A stretch of DNA of 64,000 nt, taken from positions 62,001 to 126,000 of the forward strand of contig NZ_PCOT01000010.1 in the NCBI RefSeq assembly GCF_002979415.1, given 5' to 3'. Made by a program: the position numbers and the translations under genes. Below, piece by piece: positions 50,401-58,787 of this stretch. Position 1 is the first letter of the stretch, and each line of letters starts with the position of its first letter. The notes beneath the pieces are model-generated. The model was not told the DNA's origin and did not search any database. It saw only the letters and a program-made list of their open reading frames with translations. This DNA is from Microbacterium sp. MYb72. Lineage in GTDB: Bacteria > Actinomycetota > Actinomycetes > Actinomycetales > Microbacteriaceae.

Positions 50401-53400
50401 GTGACTTCCATCCCATCCAGACTCCGTCGTGCGCGCGCATCGCACGGCATCCTCGCCTTCCTCGTCGTCATCACCGCGCTCGCCGCGATGCTGACGGGCA
50501 CGTCCCGCGCTGACGCGGCGACAACGGGGACGATCCTCACCGACACCATGGACCGCACCTCGGCCTCCGGCTGGGGCTCCGCACCCGCTGGCGGCGCCTA
50601 TACGGCATCCGCCTCCTCCGTCACGAGCGTGTCCGAGGGAGCGGCCTCACTGGCGGCCCCGGCAGCCGGGCGCACCGGGATGGTCCGCTGGAACGCGACG
50701 ACCGCCGCCGACGTCGACCTGGTGACGACGGCATCCGTGCCGGAGCTCCCCGCGTCGAGCGGCGTGTACCTGAGCACCCACGTGCGCGACTCCGGCGATC
50801 GCTCGTATGCGGCCCGGCTGCGCCTTCTCGGCGACGGGCGCACCGAGCTCGAGCTCGTGTCGTTCTCCGGTTTCACGGCGTCCGTGCTGTCGGGCAAGAC
50901 GATCGCCCTGGGCGACGCGGTGGGCAGCGGCTTCTCGGTCGAGGTCGTCGCCGTCGGCACGAACCCCGTCCAGCTTCGGGCGCGCGCCTGGGCCACGGGG
51001 GAGACCCGCCCCGACTGGCAGGTGAAGGCGTCCGACTCCTCGGCGACCCGCATCACCGCCGCGGGCGGACTCGCGTGGAGCGAGTACGCCTCCACCGGGG
51101 GCGCGGTGGCGCCCGTCCTGATCCAGGACGTCACGGCGATCCCTGGCACCCTCCCCGACACGGGCACGAGCAAGGGCTGCGCCGACGGCGACCTCGCCTG
51201 CGACCAGTTCGATCGCACGAACGGCACCGGATGGGGCTCGGCTGATCTGGGTGGGGCGTGGACCGCGTCCGGCGCGGCCGTCCTCAGCGTCGACGGCGAT
51301 GCCGGAGTCATCTCCAGCCCTGCGGCCGGGCGTTCGTCCACCGCGACCCTTGCGGCCCCGGTCGCCGCCGACTCTCGCGTCACCGCCGACATCGGCATCC
51401 GCGCCCTGCCGACCGCGGGCTCGGGAATCTACCTGAGCGTGGCGAACCGCGTCGTGGGCGACTCCTCCTACGCCGTCCGCCTGCGCGTCATGCCGGACGG
51501 AAGCTCCGAGCTGCAGCTGGTCCGGCTGCAGAAGCTCGTCAGCGCCGAGGTGCTCGCCTCCGCCCGTCTCGAGGGAAAGGTGGCGGCCGGCGACGAGCTG
51601 CGGATCGCCTTCCAGGCGACCGGCACCGCGACCGTCACCCTCTCGGGCAAGGCATGGCCGGTGGCCGGTGCCGAGCCCGCAGCGTGGAACGTGTCGGCGA
51701 CGGACGCTTCGGCAGCGCGCGTCAAGGATGGCGGCCGCATCGGCATCGCGCTGTACTCGGCGAGCGGCGGCAGCACTCCGCAGGTCGCGATCGAGTCCAT
51801 CGCCGTGCGCGCGGCCAAGGCCGGTACCGAGCAGCCCACCGAGCCGACGGAGCCCACAGAGCCCGAGGTTCCGACGAACCCGAACCCCGACGGGCCCTTC
51901 CCGCGCGGTGACGCCGGTGCGGCAGCACCCGGATCCTTCTCCTTCTCCGCGCCTGCGACCGCAGTGCACGTGGCCCGCACGGGGTCCGACGCCAACAGCG
52001 GCACGGCGTCGCAGCCGATGCAGACCATCACCGCGGCGCTGCGCAAGGTGCCCAGCGGCGGCACGATCGTCGTGCACAAGGGCTCGTACCACGAAGAGGT
52101 GCTCGTCCCGCCGCAGAAGCGCGTGACGATCCAGCCGGCCCCGGGTGACGAGGTCTGGCTCGACGGCGCCGAGGCCGTGACCGGCTGGCGTGCCGAGGGC
52201 GGCGTCTGGGTCAAGGACGGCTGGACCGTCAGGCTCGACGCGAGCCCGACCTACACCAAGGGCGCTCCGGACGGCACGTCGGCCGGGTGGCAGTTCGTGA
52301 ACCCGCAGTACCCGATGGCCGCGCATCCCGACCAGCTCTGGGTCGGCGGGGTACAGCTCACCGAGGTCGCGACGCGTGCGCAGGTGAAGGCCGGCACGTT
52401 CTACGTCGACAAGGCCAGCTCGCAGCTGGTCATGGGATCAGACCCGTCGGGCAAGCCCGTCGAGGCCAGCACGCTGACGCAGGCGCTGTCGATCCGCTCA
52501 GCGGGCACGGTGCTCCGCGGCATCGGCGTCAGGCGCTATGCGACCAGCGTGCCCCAGATGGGAACGGTCGTCATCGCGGCCGCCGATGTCACGGTCTCCG
52601 ATGTCACGATCCGCGACAACTCGACCACCGGCCTCTACACCTGGTCTCCGCGATCGACCTTCACCCGCGTCTCCGTGCTCGGCAACGGTCTGCTCGGTGC
52701 GGGCGCATCGACCGCAGACGGGCTGCGGGTGAACCACCTGCTGTCGGTGGGGAACAACGCTCAGCAGTTCAACCGGGCGCCGGTGTCGGGGGCGTTCAAG
52801 GTCACGAGGTCCCGCGACATCGAGGTGAAGGACAGTGCGTTCCTCGACAACCTCGGTCAGGGCCCCTGGTTCGACGAGTCCGTCTACGACATCACCTTCA
52901 CGGGCAACGACGTCGTGGGCAACACCGGCAACGGGCTGGTTTTCGAGCTCTCGGAGAAGGCGGTCATCGCCGACAACATCGTGTCCGACAACGCGTTGAA
53001 CGGCATCTACATCATCGACACCGGCAACGTCCAGATCTGGAACAACACCGCGGTCGGCAATCAGCGCAACATCGCGATCATCCAGGACAAGCGCCGCGCA
53101 TCCGACACGAGCGCCGCGGGTCACGACCCGCGGCAGCCGAACCCCGACCCGACGGTGCCGTGGATCACACGCAACACCGTGATCGTCAACAACGTGGTGG
53201 GGGATGCCGGAGGCAACTGCCTGATCTGCGTCGAGGACCGTTCGAAGGAGTTCACCGGAGGTCAGCTCGTGGCCCGCAGCGACGGCAACCTCTACTCCCG
53301 ACCCGCCGTCACCGCCCCCGTGTGGTTCGGCATCTGGTCGCGGGGATCCGCGGGTGATCCCGCGGTGACCAACACGCTGAAGGCGTTCAGCACCGCCACC

Positions 53401-53601
53401 GGGCAGGACACGCACTCGATGCTCGTCGAAGGAGGATCCGTCGTCGACGACGAGTATCAGCTGGTGGTCCCTGCGGCTCCAGCGGCATTGGCCGCTGCGG
53501 CGCCGGCGGTCTCGTCGATCGCGCAGACGATCCCCACGGCGATCGCCGCGGAGACGCGCCTGCCGTCGGGGGCGAAGCTGCTCGGGGCTCAGCCGCGCTG
53601 A
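50401..53601 (+). CDS. Secreted right-handed beta-helix protein with two jelly-roll-like modules
   Basis: 1066 residues from the GTG at 50401; another GTG at 50371 would add ten residues. The signal peptide ends near ADA (residue ~39). Two ~190-residue modules start DRTSASGWGSAPAGGAY and DRTNGTGWGSADLGGAW and resemble those in the two PKD proteins. A Glu/Pro/Thr linker precedes a beta-helix domain from ~515 (VHVARTGSDANSGTASQPMQ) with NosD/DUF1565-like rungs (VIADNIVSDNALNGIYIID, VQIWNNTAVGNQRN). It could be a polysaccharide lyase or glycan-binding protein acting on the locus's own polymer; no catalytic residues can be assigned. Confidence 0.86.
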   Translation: MTSIPSRLRRARASHGILAFLVVITALAAMLTGTSRADAATTGTILTDTMDRTSASGWGSAPAGGAYTASASSVTSVSEGAASLAAPAAGRTGMVRWNATTAADVDLVTTASVPELPASSGVYLSTHVRDSGDRSYAARLRLLGDGRTELELVSFSGFTASVLSGKTIALGDAVGSGFSVEVVAVGTNPVQLRARAWATGETRPDWQVKASDSSATRITAAGGLAWSEYASTGGAVAPVLIQDVTAIPGTLPDTGTSKGCADGDLACDQFDRTNGTGWGSADLGGAWTASGAAVLSVDGDAGVISSPAAGRSSTATLAAPVAADSRVTADIGIRALPTAGSGIYLSVANRVVGDSSYAVRLRVMPDGSSELQLVRLQKLVSAEVLASARLEGKVAAGDELRIAFQATGTATVTLSGKAWPVAGAEPAAWNVSATDASAARVKDGGRIGIALYSASGGSTPQVAIESIAVRAAKAGTEQPTEPTEPTEPEVPTNPNPDGPFPRGDAGAAAPGSFSFSAPATAVHVARTGSDANSGTASQPMQTITAALRKVPSGGTIVVHKGSYHEEVLVPPQKRVTIQPAPGDEVWLDGAEAVTGWRAEGGVWVKDGWTVRLDASPTYTKGAPDGTSAGWQFVNPQYPMAAHPDQLWVGGVQLTEVATRAQVKAGTFYVDKASSQLVMGSDPSGKPVEASTLTQALSIRSAGTVLRGIGVRRYATSVPQMGTVVIAAADVTVSDVTIRDNSTTGLYTWSPRSTFTRVSVLGNGLLGAGASTADGLRVNHLLSVGNNAQQFNRAPVSGAFKVTRSRDIEVKDSAFLDNLGQGPWFDESVYDITFTGNDVVGNTGNGLVFELSEKAVIADNIVSDNALNGIYIIDTGNVQIWNNTAVGNQRNIAIIQDKRRASDTSAAGHDPRQPNPDPTVPWITRNTVIVNNVVGDAGGNCLICVEDRSKEFTGGQLVARSDGNLYSRPAVTAPVWFGIWSRGSAGDPAVTNTLKAFSTATGQDTHSMLVEGGSVVDDEYQLVVPAAPAALAAAAPAVSSIAQTIPTAIAAETRLPSGAKLLGAQPR

Positions 53602-53623
53602 CCCCGGGCGCTCCGCGCCGAAC

Positions 53624-54637
53624 TCATCGTGTCGAGCGGCTGATCCTGGTGATCAGCCGCTCGATCGCGTGACGGAGCGGTCGTGGGGCCTCGAAGAGCC
53701 ACCGGATCGGGGCCCGCTTCTTGAAGACGGCGAGCACCGTGCCGATCGCGGCGGCGGCGACGAGGTTGATCAGCGCGAGCAGCATCCCGTCGATCGATCC
53801 GGCCAGCCAGATCGACAGGATCGCCATGACCGGGAAGTGGCTGACGTAGTAGATGATCGAGGAGCGTCCGAGGAACTGCAGCAGGCGCACGCCCTCTCCG
53901 CCGCGGGTGAGGTGCGAGAAGATCGCCGCCAGCAGCACCGTGCCCGCGATGCTGGCGGGCGCGCCCCAGACGGCGTACTGCAGTTGCTCGGGCCAGATGC
54001 ACGAGGCCACTCCGAAGAGCACGACGGGCACCGCCGCGATCAGGGCCGCCCAGCGATGCGTGACGAGCTTCAGCGCATCGGGATGCTGTGCGAGCCAGTT
54101 GCCGGCGAAGAAGAAGACCGCGAAGTAGGCCAGCCGCTGCTCGGTGCTGCCGTGGGGCAGGAGGAGGCCCGCCACGGCGGCGACCGCCACCGGCGCCCAC
54201 GCAGGCAGGCGACGCAGCGCCGGGGCCGCCAGGTAGTAGACGGCGATGAAGAACAGGAACCACAGGTACGAGGTGGCGTACCAGGCGCGCCAGTGCCACC
54301 ACGGCGCGCCCTCGTCGAGGAACGTCACCATGGCGATCGTGACCCAGACAAGGTAGGGCCACAGGACCATCGCGAACTTCCCGGCGAAGTACTTCCCCGC
54401 GGGCTTGCTGATCGATCGCGGCAGGAGCATCCCCGAGAGGAACATGAGGGTCGGCATCCGGTACGGGAGGAAGAACTCGTTCACCGTGCGGACGAGCTCG
54501 GGCATCTCCTGGCCGTAGAGCACAGGGACGGCGCTGGCGTGCCAGATCAGCAGCAGGAGGATGGCGGTGCCCCGCACGGCATCCATCCAGCCGATGCGGA
54601 CGCGGGTCGACTCGCGAGTCTGCGGCGGCGACGTCAT
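53624..54637 (-). CDS. Acyltransferase family 3 membrane protein
   Basis: 337 residues with about ten helices. RIGWMDAVRGTAILLLLIWHA contains the R-G...H pair of the OafA/acyltransferase-3 fold; FFLPYRMPTLMFLSGMLLPR follows with the expected FFxxxRxP-type loop. It probably O-acetylates or otherwise acylates exopolysaccharide sugars. Last gene of the operon that begins with the sugar transferase, 4 bases after the glycosyltransferase. Confidence 0.9.
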   Translation of the reverse strand: MTSPPQTRESTRVRIGWMDAVRGTAILLLLIWHASAVPVLYGQEMPELVRTVNEFFLPYRMPTLMFLSGMLLPRSISKPAGKYFAGKFAMVLWPYLVWVTIAMVTFLDEGAPWWHWRAWYATSYLWFLFFIAVYYLAAPALRRLPAWAPVAVAAVAGLLLPHGSTEQRLAYFAVFFFAGNWLAQHPDALKLVTHRWAALIAAVPVVLFGVASCIWPEQLQYAVWGAPASIAGTVLLAAIFSHLTRGGEGVRLLQFLGRSSIIYYVSHFPVMAILSIWLAGSIDGMLLALINLVAAAAIGTVLAVFKKRAPIRWLFEAPRPLRHAIERLITRISRSTR

Positions 54638-54641
54638 CGGC

Positions 54642-55775
54642 TCAGTCGGCGATGACGGCGTCGGCGACGGCGGAGCGGTAGATCGCCGGTGCGTGGCGGC
54701 GCAGTGCCTCCGCGCGGGACTCCGGCGTCTCGTCCACGATCCGCTCCCACTCGTCGCGGACGCGGATCAGCGCGTCGGCGATCGACCCGGCGTCGTCGGG
54801 GACGACGAGCTGCGCGGTCGGATACCCGCCGGCCGCTTCGCGAAGGCCGCTGCTGTCGCTGGCGATCACCGGACGCAGCGCGAGGATGCCCTCGACCGCC
54901 GTGTTGCCGAACGGCTCGTCGACGCGCGAGGGCACGATGAGCACGTCGGCGTCGGCGAGGAACGGCCACACATCGGGGTGGAAGCCCGCGAAGTCCACAT
55001 CGACTCCCGTGCTCTCGGCCTGCTCGCGCAGCTGCTGCTCGTACCACTCGTATCCGTCGAAGACGGCTCCGAGCAGGGTGACGGAGGCGTCGACGCCCCG
55101 AGAGCGAAGCACCGACGCCGCGTCCACGATGAGGTCGGGGCCCTTGCGCGGCGAGAGACGTCCGACGTAGAGGACGCGCAGTGCCCCGTCGACCGTCTTT
55201 CGCGCCGGGGTGGGATCGTCGGGGGAGCTCACTCCGTTGTAGACGACCGCCGCACGCCGGGCGAGGGCAGGAAGGGCCTGTCGGATGGTGTCGAGACTGA
55301 AACGGCTGTTGACGAGTGTGCGCTGAGAGGCCAGGTGCGGCAGGTACAGCAGCGCGTTCACGATGCGGTTGCCCGACGCCTCTGCCTCGTGCACGTGACT
55401 CACGGAGCGCGTGCGACGCAGCCGCGCGATGATCGGCCACTGCGGGATGATGATGGTCGAGACGTAGACGGCGTCGGGGCGGATGCTCCCGATGAGGCGC
55501 CACGCCGCACCGAGCCCGCGGAACATGTCGCGGAACAGTCGCGGGAGCCCCTTGGGCGTGAGCAGGACCTTGCGCAGCACGAGCATGGGGATGATGACGA
55601 CCTCGGCGCCCGCCTCGCGGAGCGCGACGTCGAGCAGCCCACGGCTGGGCAGGGCGACGACGACACGCGCTCCCGACTCGACGAACCCGATCACGCTCTC
55701 GAGGAGCATCCGATCGGAGCCGAACATCTCGGCGCCGGGGTGGGCGACGAGCACGGTCTTCTTCGCGGTCACCAT
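54642..55775 (-). CDS. Glycosyltransferase family 4
   Basis: 377 residues, GT-B fold. TVLVAHPGAEMFGSDRMLLE begins the acceptor domain; RVLYVGRLSPRKGPDLIVDA and VPSRVDEPFGNTAVEGILAL hold the GT4 donor site with its E-x7-E. The ATG overlaps the upstream gene by 7 bases. A PSRVDEPFG loop close to that of mannosyl- and rhamnosyltransferases is suggestive only. Cytoplasmic face of repeat-unit assembly. Confidence 0.92.
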   Translation of the reverse strand: MVTAKKTVLVAHPGAEMFGSDRMLLESVIGFVESGARVVVALPSRGLLDVALREAGAEVVIIPMLVLRKVLLTPKGLPRLFRDMFRGLGAAWRLIGSIRPDAVYVSTIIIPQWPIIARLRRTRSVSHVHEAEASGNRIVNALLYLPHLASQRTLVNSRFSLDTIRQALPALARRAAVVYNGVSSPDDPTPARKTVDGALRVLYVGRLSPRKGPDLIVDAASVLRSRGVDASVTLLGAVFDGYEWYEQQLREQAESTGVDVDFAGFHPDVWPFLADADVLIVPSRVDEPFGNTAVEGILALRPVIASDSSGLREAAGGYPTAQLVVPDDAGSIADALIRVRDEWERIVDETPESRAEALRRHAPAIYRSAVADAVIAD

Positions 55776-56935
55776 TCCTCCGCCCGACGGCGTGCTCTCC
55801 GCGCGACGCGGTGCACGCTCTGCCCTGCCGCGATCCTGCGCGCGAGGTCTTCGTAGGCGTCGGCGACGTCGTCCCAGCGGAACGCGACCCGGGCCCGCTC
55901 CTTGGCGCGTTCGCCGGACTCGCGCGTGGCCTCGATGTCGGCTTCGGCCTCTTCGAAGGCGGCAGCGGCGTCGGCCGGGGTGGAGAAGAACCACCCGTCT
56001 CCGTCGATGACCTCGCGGTTGAAGGGCACGTCGAAGGCGATGACCGCGGTGCCGGCGCCCATGGCGCGCAGCAGGGAGGGGTTCGTGCCTCCGACCGAGT
56101 GGCCGTGGTCGTAGGTGAGAGCGTGGAAGTAGAGGGCGTCGAGCAGCTCCTGGTCGTACACGCCGCCGACCAGGCGGATGCGATCATCGCCGGCTGCGGC
56201 CTGCTGGATCTTCTGCGTGTACTCGCTGCTGTACGGCGCGGAGCCGACGACGACGAGCGGAAGCGTCGCTGTGCTGCGGCGGTAGCCCTCGACGATCTCG
56301 AGCACGTGGTTCTCGGGCTCGAAGCGCGCCACGATGAGGTGATAGCCCCCGGGGTTCAGACCCAGCTCCTCGACGCGCCCCTCGGCGACCTCGTCGAGGA
56401 TCGGCGCCCCGTAGCGGATCATCTCCGTCGGGACCTGGAACTGGTGAGCGTAGTAGTCGGCGATGCCCGGGGCGTCGGCGATGAGAGCGTCGCCCTTGCG
56501 GACGCCGAACTGCTCGGCCCACCGGTAGTACGCCTTGCCACGCGGCCCCCACTTCGAGCGCCGCCACTCCAGCCCGTCCATGTGCAGCGCGGTCGGCACG
56601 CGACGCAGCCGCAGGAAGGGGAGGAACGGCGAGTTCGCCGCGTTGAAGACGAACGCGGCGTCGGGACGGCGTCGGAACATCAGGTGCAGCGTCGACAGCC
56701 CGGTGTGGCTGAGCGTCTCGACCTGCTTCACCGGGACGGCGGGGAGGTGAACCACCCGCATCCCGAGATACTCCTTCTCACGGCTCTCCGAGCCGCGCGT
56801 GTACACGACGACGTCGTGGCCGCGGTCGGCAAGTCGTCTGCCGACCTCCTCGACCGCGGTCTCGAATCCGCCGTACGCTGCGGGCACCCCTCGTGTCCCC
56901 ACCATCGCAATGGTGAGGGCGTTCCCCTTGCTCAT
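55769..56935 (-). CDS. Glycosyltransferase with DUF1972 domain (rhamnosyltransferase-like)
   Basis: 388 residues. IAMVGTRGVPAAYGGFETAVEEVG is the DUF1972 signature; HLIVARFEPENHVLEIVEGY and GGTNPSLLRAMGAGTAVIAF belong to the C-terminal GT4-like domain. Members commonly catalyse beta-1,4-rhamnosyl transfer on lipid-linked sugars, and they usually act next after the WbaP-type initiator encoded just upstream. Start ATG at 56935, 5 bases after the preceding stop. Confidence 0.92.
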   Translation of the reverse strand: MSKGNALTIAMVGTRGVPAAYGGFETAVEEVGRRLADRGHDVVVYTRGSESREKEYLGMRVVHLPAVPVKQVETLSHTGLSTLHLMFRRRPDAAFVFNAANSPFLPFLRLRRVPTALHMDGLEWRRSKWGPRGKAYYRWAEQFGVRKGDALIADAPGIADYYAHQFQVPTEMIRYGAPILDEVAEGRVEELGLNPGGYHLIVARFEPENHVLEIVEGYRRSTATLPLVVVGSAPYSSEYTQKIQQAAAGDDRIRLVGGVYDQELLDALYFHALTYDHGHSVGGTNPSLLRAMGAGTAVIAFDVPFNREVIDGDGWFFSTPADAAAAFEEAEADIEATRESGERAKERARVAFRWDDVADAYEDLARRIAAGQSVHRVARRARRRAEEW

Positions 56936-56940
56936 GCGTC

Positions 56941-58473
56941 TCAGTATGCCCCGCTCGGCTGCACCATGACCTTGGCGGTGCGCCACATGATCTGCAGGTC
57001 GTTCATCACGGACCAGTTCTCGACGTAGCGCAGGTCGAGGCGGACGCTCTCGTCCCACGACAGGTCGCTGCGTCCGGAGACCTGCCAGAGGCCGGTGATG
57101 CCGGGCTTGATGTAGAGGCGACGGAAGACCGTGCCGTCGTACGCGGTGACCTCGCTGGGCAGCGGGGGACGCGGGCCGACGACGCTCATGTCGCCGACGA
57201 GCACGTTCCAGAACTGCGGAAGCTCGTCGAGCGACAGCTTGCGCAGGATCTTGCCGACGCGGGTGACCCGGGGGTCGTCCTTCATCTTGAAGAGGAGGCC
57301 GGCGCCTTCGTTCTGCGCCTTGAGGGCGGCGAGCTGCTGCTCGGCGTCCGTCTTCATGGAGCGGAACTTCACGATCTTGAAGCGACGGCCGTCGCGGCCG
57401 ACGCGCTCCTGGAAGAACAGCGCGGGTCCGGGAGAGTCGAGCTTGATCAGCGGCACGAGCACGAGAGACACGAGCCCGATCGGGATCAGCGCGAGAGTCG
57501 CGACCGTGACGTCGAGAGCGCGCTTGAGCACGTGGCGGCCGCCCTCGTAGCTCGGGATCTGCACCTGGATCAGGGGCAGCCCCTCGACGGGGGCGAAAGA
57601 GATGCGTGGGCCCGCGACGTCCGTCAGGCGGCTGGAGAGCACGAGCTCTGAGGCCGTGCCCTCCAGCTGCCAGCTCAACTGCTTGACGAACTCGGGGTCT
57701 CCGTCGGGACGGCTCGCCACGATGATCGTGTCGGCCCCGAGCTCTGCGGCCACGGTCGCGACCGTGTTCACGTTGCCGAGCACGGGGAACAGGGTCCCGT
57801 CGACCTCGACGTCACGCGCGTTGCCGTCGAGGAGCGTGGCGCCGACGACCTGGTAGCCGGAGGCGCCGATCGGGTGCAGGGTGCGCACGACGTACTCGAC
57901 GTCGTCCCTGTTGCCGACGACCAGCGTGCGCGAGGCGAACCGGCCGTGCACACGCTGTGCGACCAGCCAGTGGCGCCACGCCCAACGCGTGATCAGCAGC
58001 GCGAGCAGCCCGACCGGAAGTCCGACGAGCAGGACGAGCTGCATGTGCTGCCACGCGAGCAGCACGCCGATCATCGCGATGATCCCGAATGCGAGACCGC
58101 TGGCGTTCGCGACGCCGCGGTACTCGGTGGCGCTGGCGCGGAACAGGGCTGCATCCCGAGTGTGCAGCACGCTGAGCGTCAGGTACCAGAGCGTACCCAG
58201 AAGGATGCCGTCACGCAGGGCCTCTTCCCCCGCGGCGCCGGTCATCAGCTGGATCGCTGCTGTGACACCGACCGCGAACAGGATGACAGCCGCATCCGTG
58301 ATCCGCAGTCGCATCCGGTAGCGACGCTCCCATTGGCGGCGTCGCTCGAGTGTGGCGGAAGCGCGCGGTGTGACCACCGTGCGTGAGACCGCCTTGGTGG
58401 CCCGCGGAGCGGCGACCGGCAGGAAGACGGAACCCGTGCGAGTGATGCTCACAGCATCTTCGACGGACGTCAT
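56941..58473 (-). CDS. Polyprenyl-phosphate sugar-1-phosphate transferase (initiating transferase)
   Basis: 510 residues. About five membrane helices and a NAD-like domain (RTLVVGNRDDVEYVVRTLH) precede the bacterial sugar-transferase domain: KRALDVTVATLALIPIGLV, FFQERVGRDGRRFKIVKFRS, LRKLSLDELPQFWNVLVGDM and GITGLWQVSGRSDLSWDE. It moves a sugar-1-phosphate to undecaprenyl phosphate and so starts repeat-unit synthesis. The ATG at 58473 is chosen; an open frame upstream runs through the leader. First gene of a five-kilobase operon. Its leader is the richest in GGGG-loop hairpins. Confidence 0.95.
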   Translation of the reverse strand: MTSVEDAVSITRTGSVFLPVAAPRATKAVSRTVVTPRASATLERRRQWERRYRMRLRITDAAVILFAVGVTAAIQLMTGAAGEEALRDGILLGTLWYLTLSVLHTRDAALFRASATEYRGVANASGLAFGIIAMIGVLLAWQHMQLVLLVGLPVGLLALLITRWAWRHWLVAQRVHGRFASRTLVVGNRDDVEYVVRTLHPIGASGYQVVGATLLDGNARDVEVDGTLFPVLGNVNTVATVAAELGADTIIVASRPDGDPEFVKQLSWQLEGTASELVLSSRLTDVAGPRISFAPVEGLPLIQVQIPSYEGGRHVLKRALDVTVATLALIPIGLVSLVLVPLIKLDSPGPALFFQERVGRDGRRFKIVKFRSMKTDAEQQLAALKAQNEGAGLLFKMKDDPRVTRVGKILRKLSLDELPQFWNVLVGDMSVVGPRPPLPSEVTAYDGTVFRRLYIKPGITGLWQVSGRSDLSWDESVRLDLRYVENWSVMNDLQIMWRTAKVMVQPSGAY

Positions 58474-58508
58474 GCCGAGGCCTCGTGAGCCTTGAATGTA
58501 CGCAGAAA

Positions 58509-58687
58509 TCCCCAGTGCGACATAGTTTCCCCAGTAGTTCCCCAGACCGCGAACCCCACGCTCGCGGCATTGCGTCTGCAACCCGACCCCTCGGGCCTGC
58601 TGGATCATCGTGACCCCACGTCACGATTCGCGAACGCCGTCCCACACGGGTTCGCATGCAGCAGGAACTGCAGACCACATCACTCTA
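58509..58687 (-). promoter_or_regulatory. Long 5' leader with four GGG(G)-loop hairpins and three CTGGGGA boxes
   Basis: On the minus strand after TAGAGT (58682-58687): a 9-bp stem with one bulge and loop GTGGG (58631-58654); ATCGTGA-CGTGGGG-TCACGAT (58607-58627); CCCGA-GGGG-TCGGG (58582-58595); CCGCGA-GCGTGGGGT-TCGCGG (58547-58567). CTGGGGA follows at 58539-58545, 58528-58534 and 58509-58515. The leader is ~200 bases and occupies most of the 314-base gap before the LtrA gene; no other gene is seen there. Confidence 0.72.
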
Positions 58688-58787
58688 GCGGATGGAGGTG
58701 GCGGAGGGAAGGTATTTCACACGAGTGGATGAACCGATATTCCAGAACACGCGCTATGGTGCGAATTCAGCCCGCTATTCTGACCCG

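Noticed and set aside
27555..58687. G-loop hairpins considered as palindromic DNA operators of a single transcription factor
   Set aside because: Arm sequences differ completely between sites; a DNA-binding dimer would need conserved half-sites. A DNA role for the CTGGGGA boxes alone remains possible.
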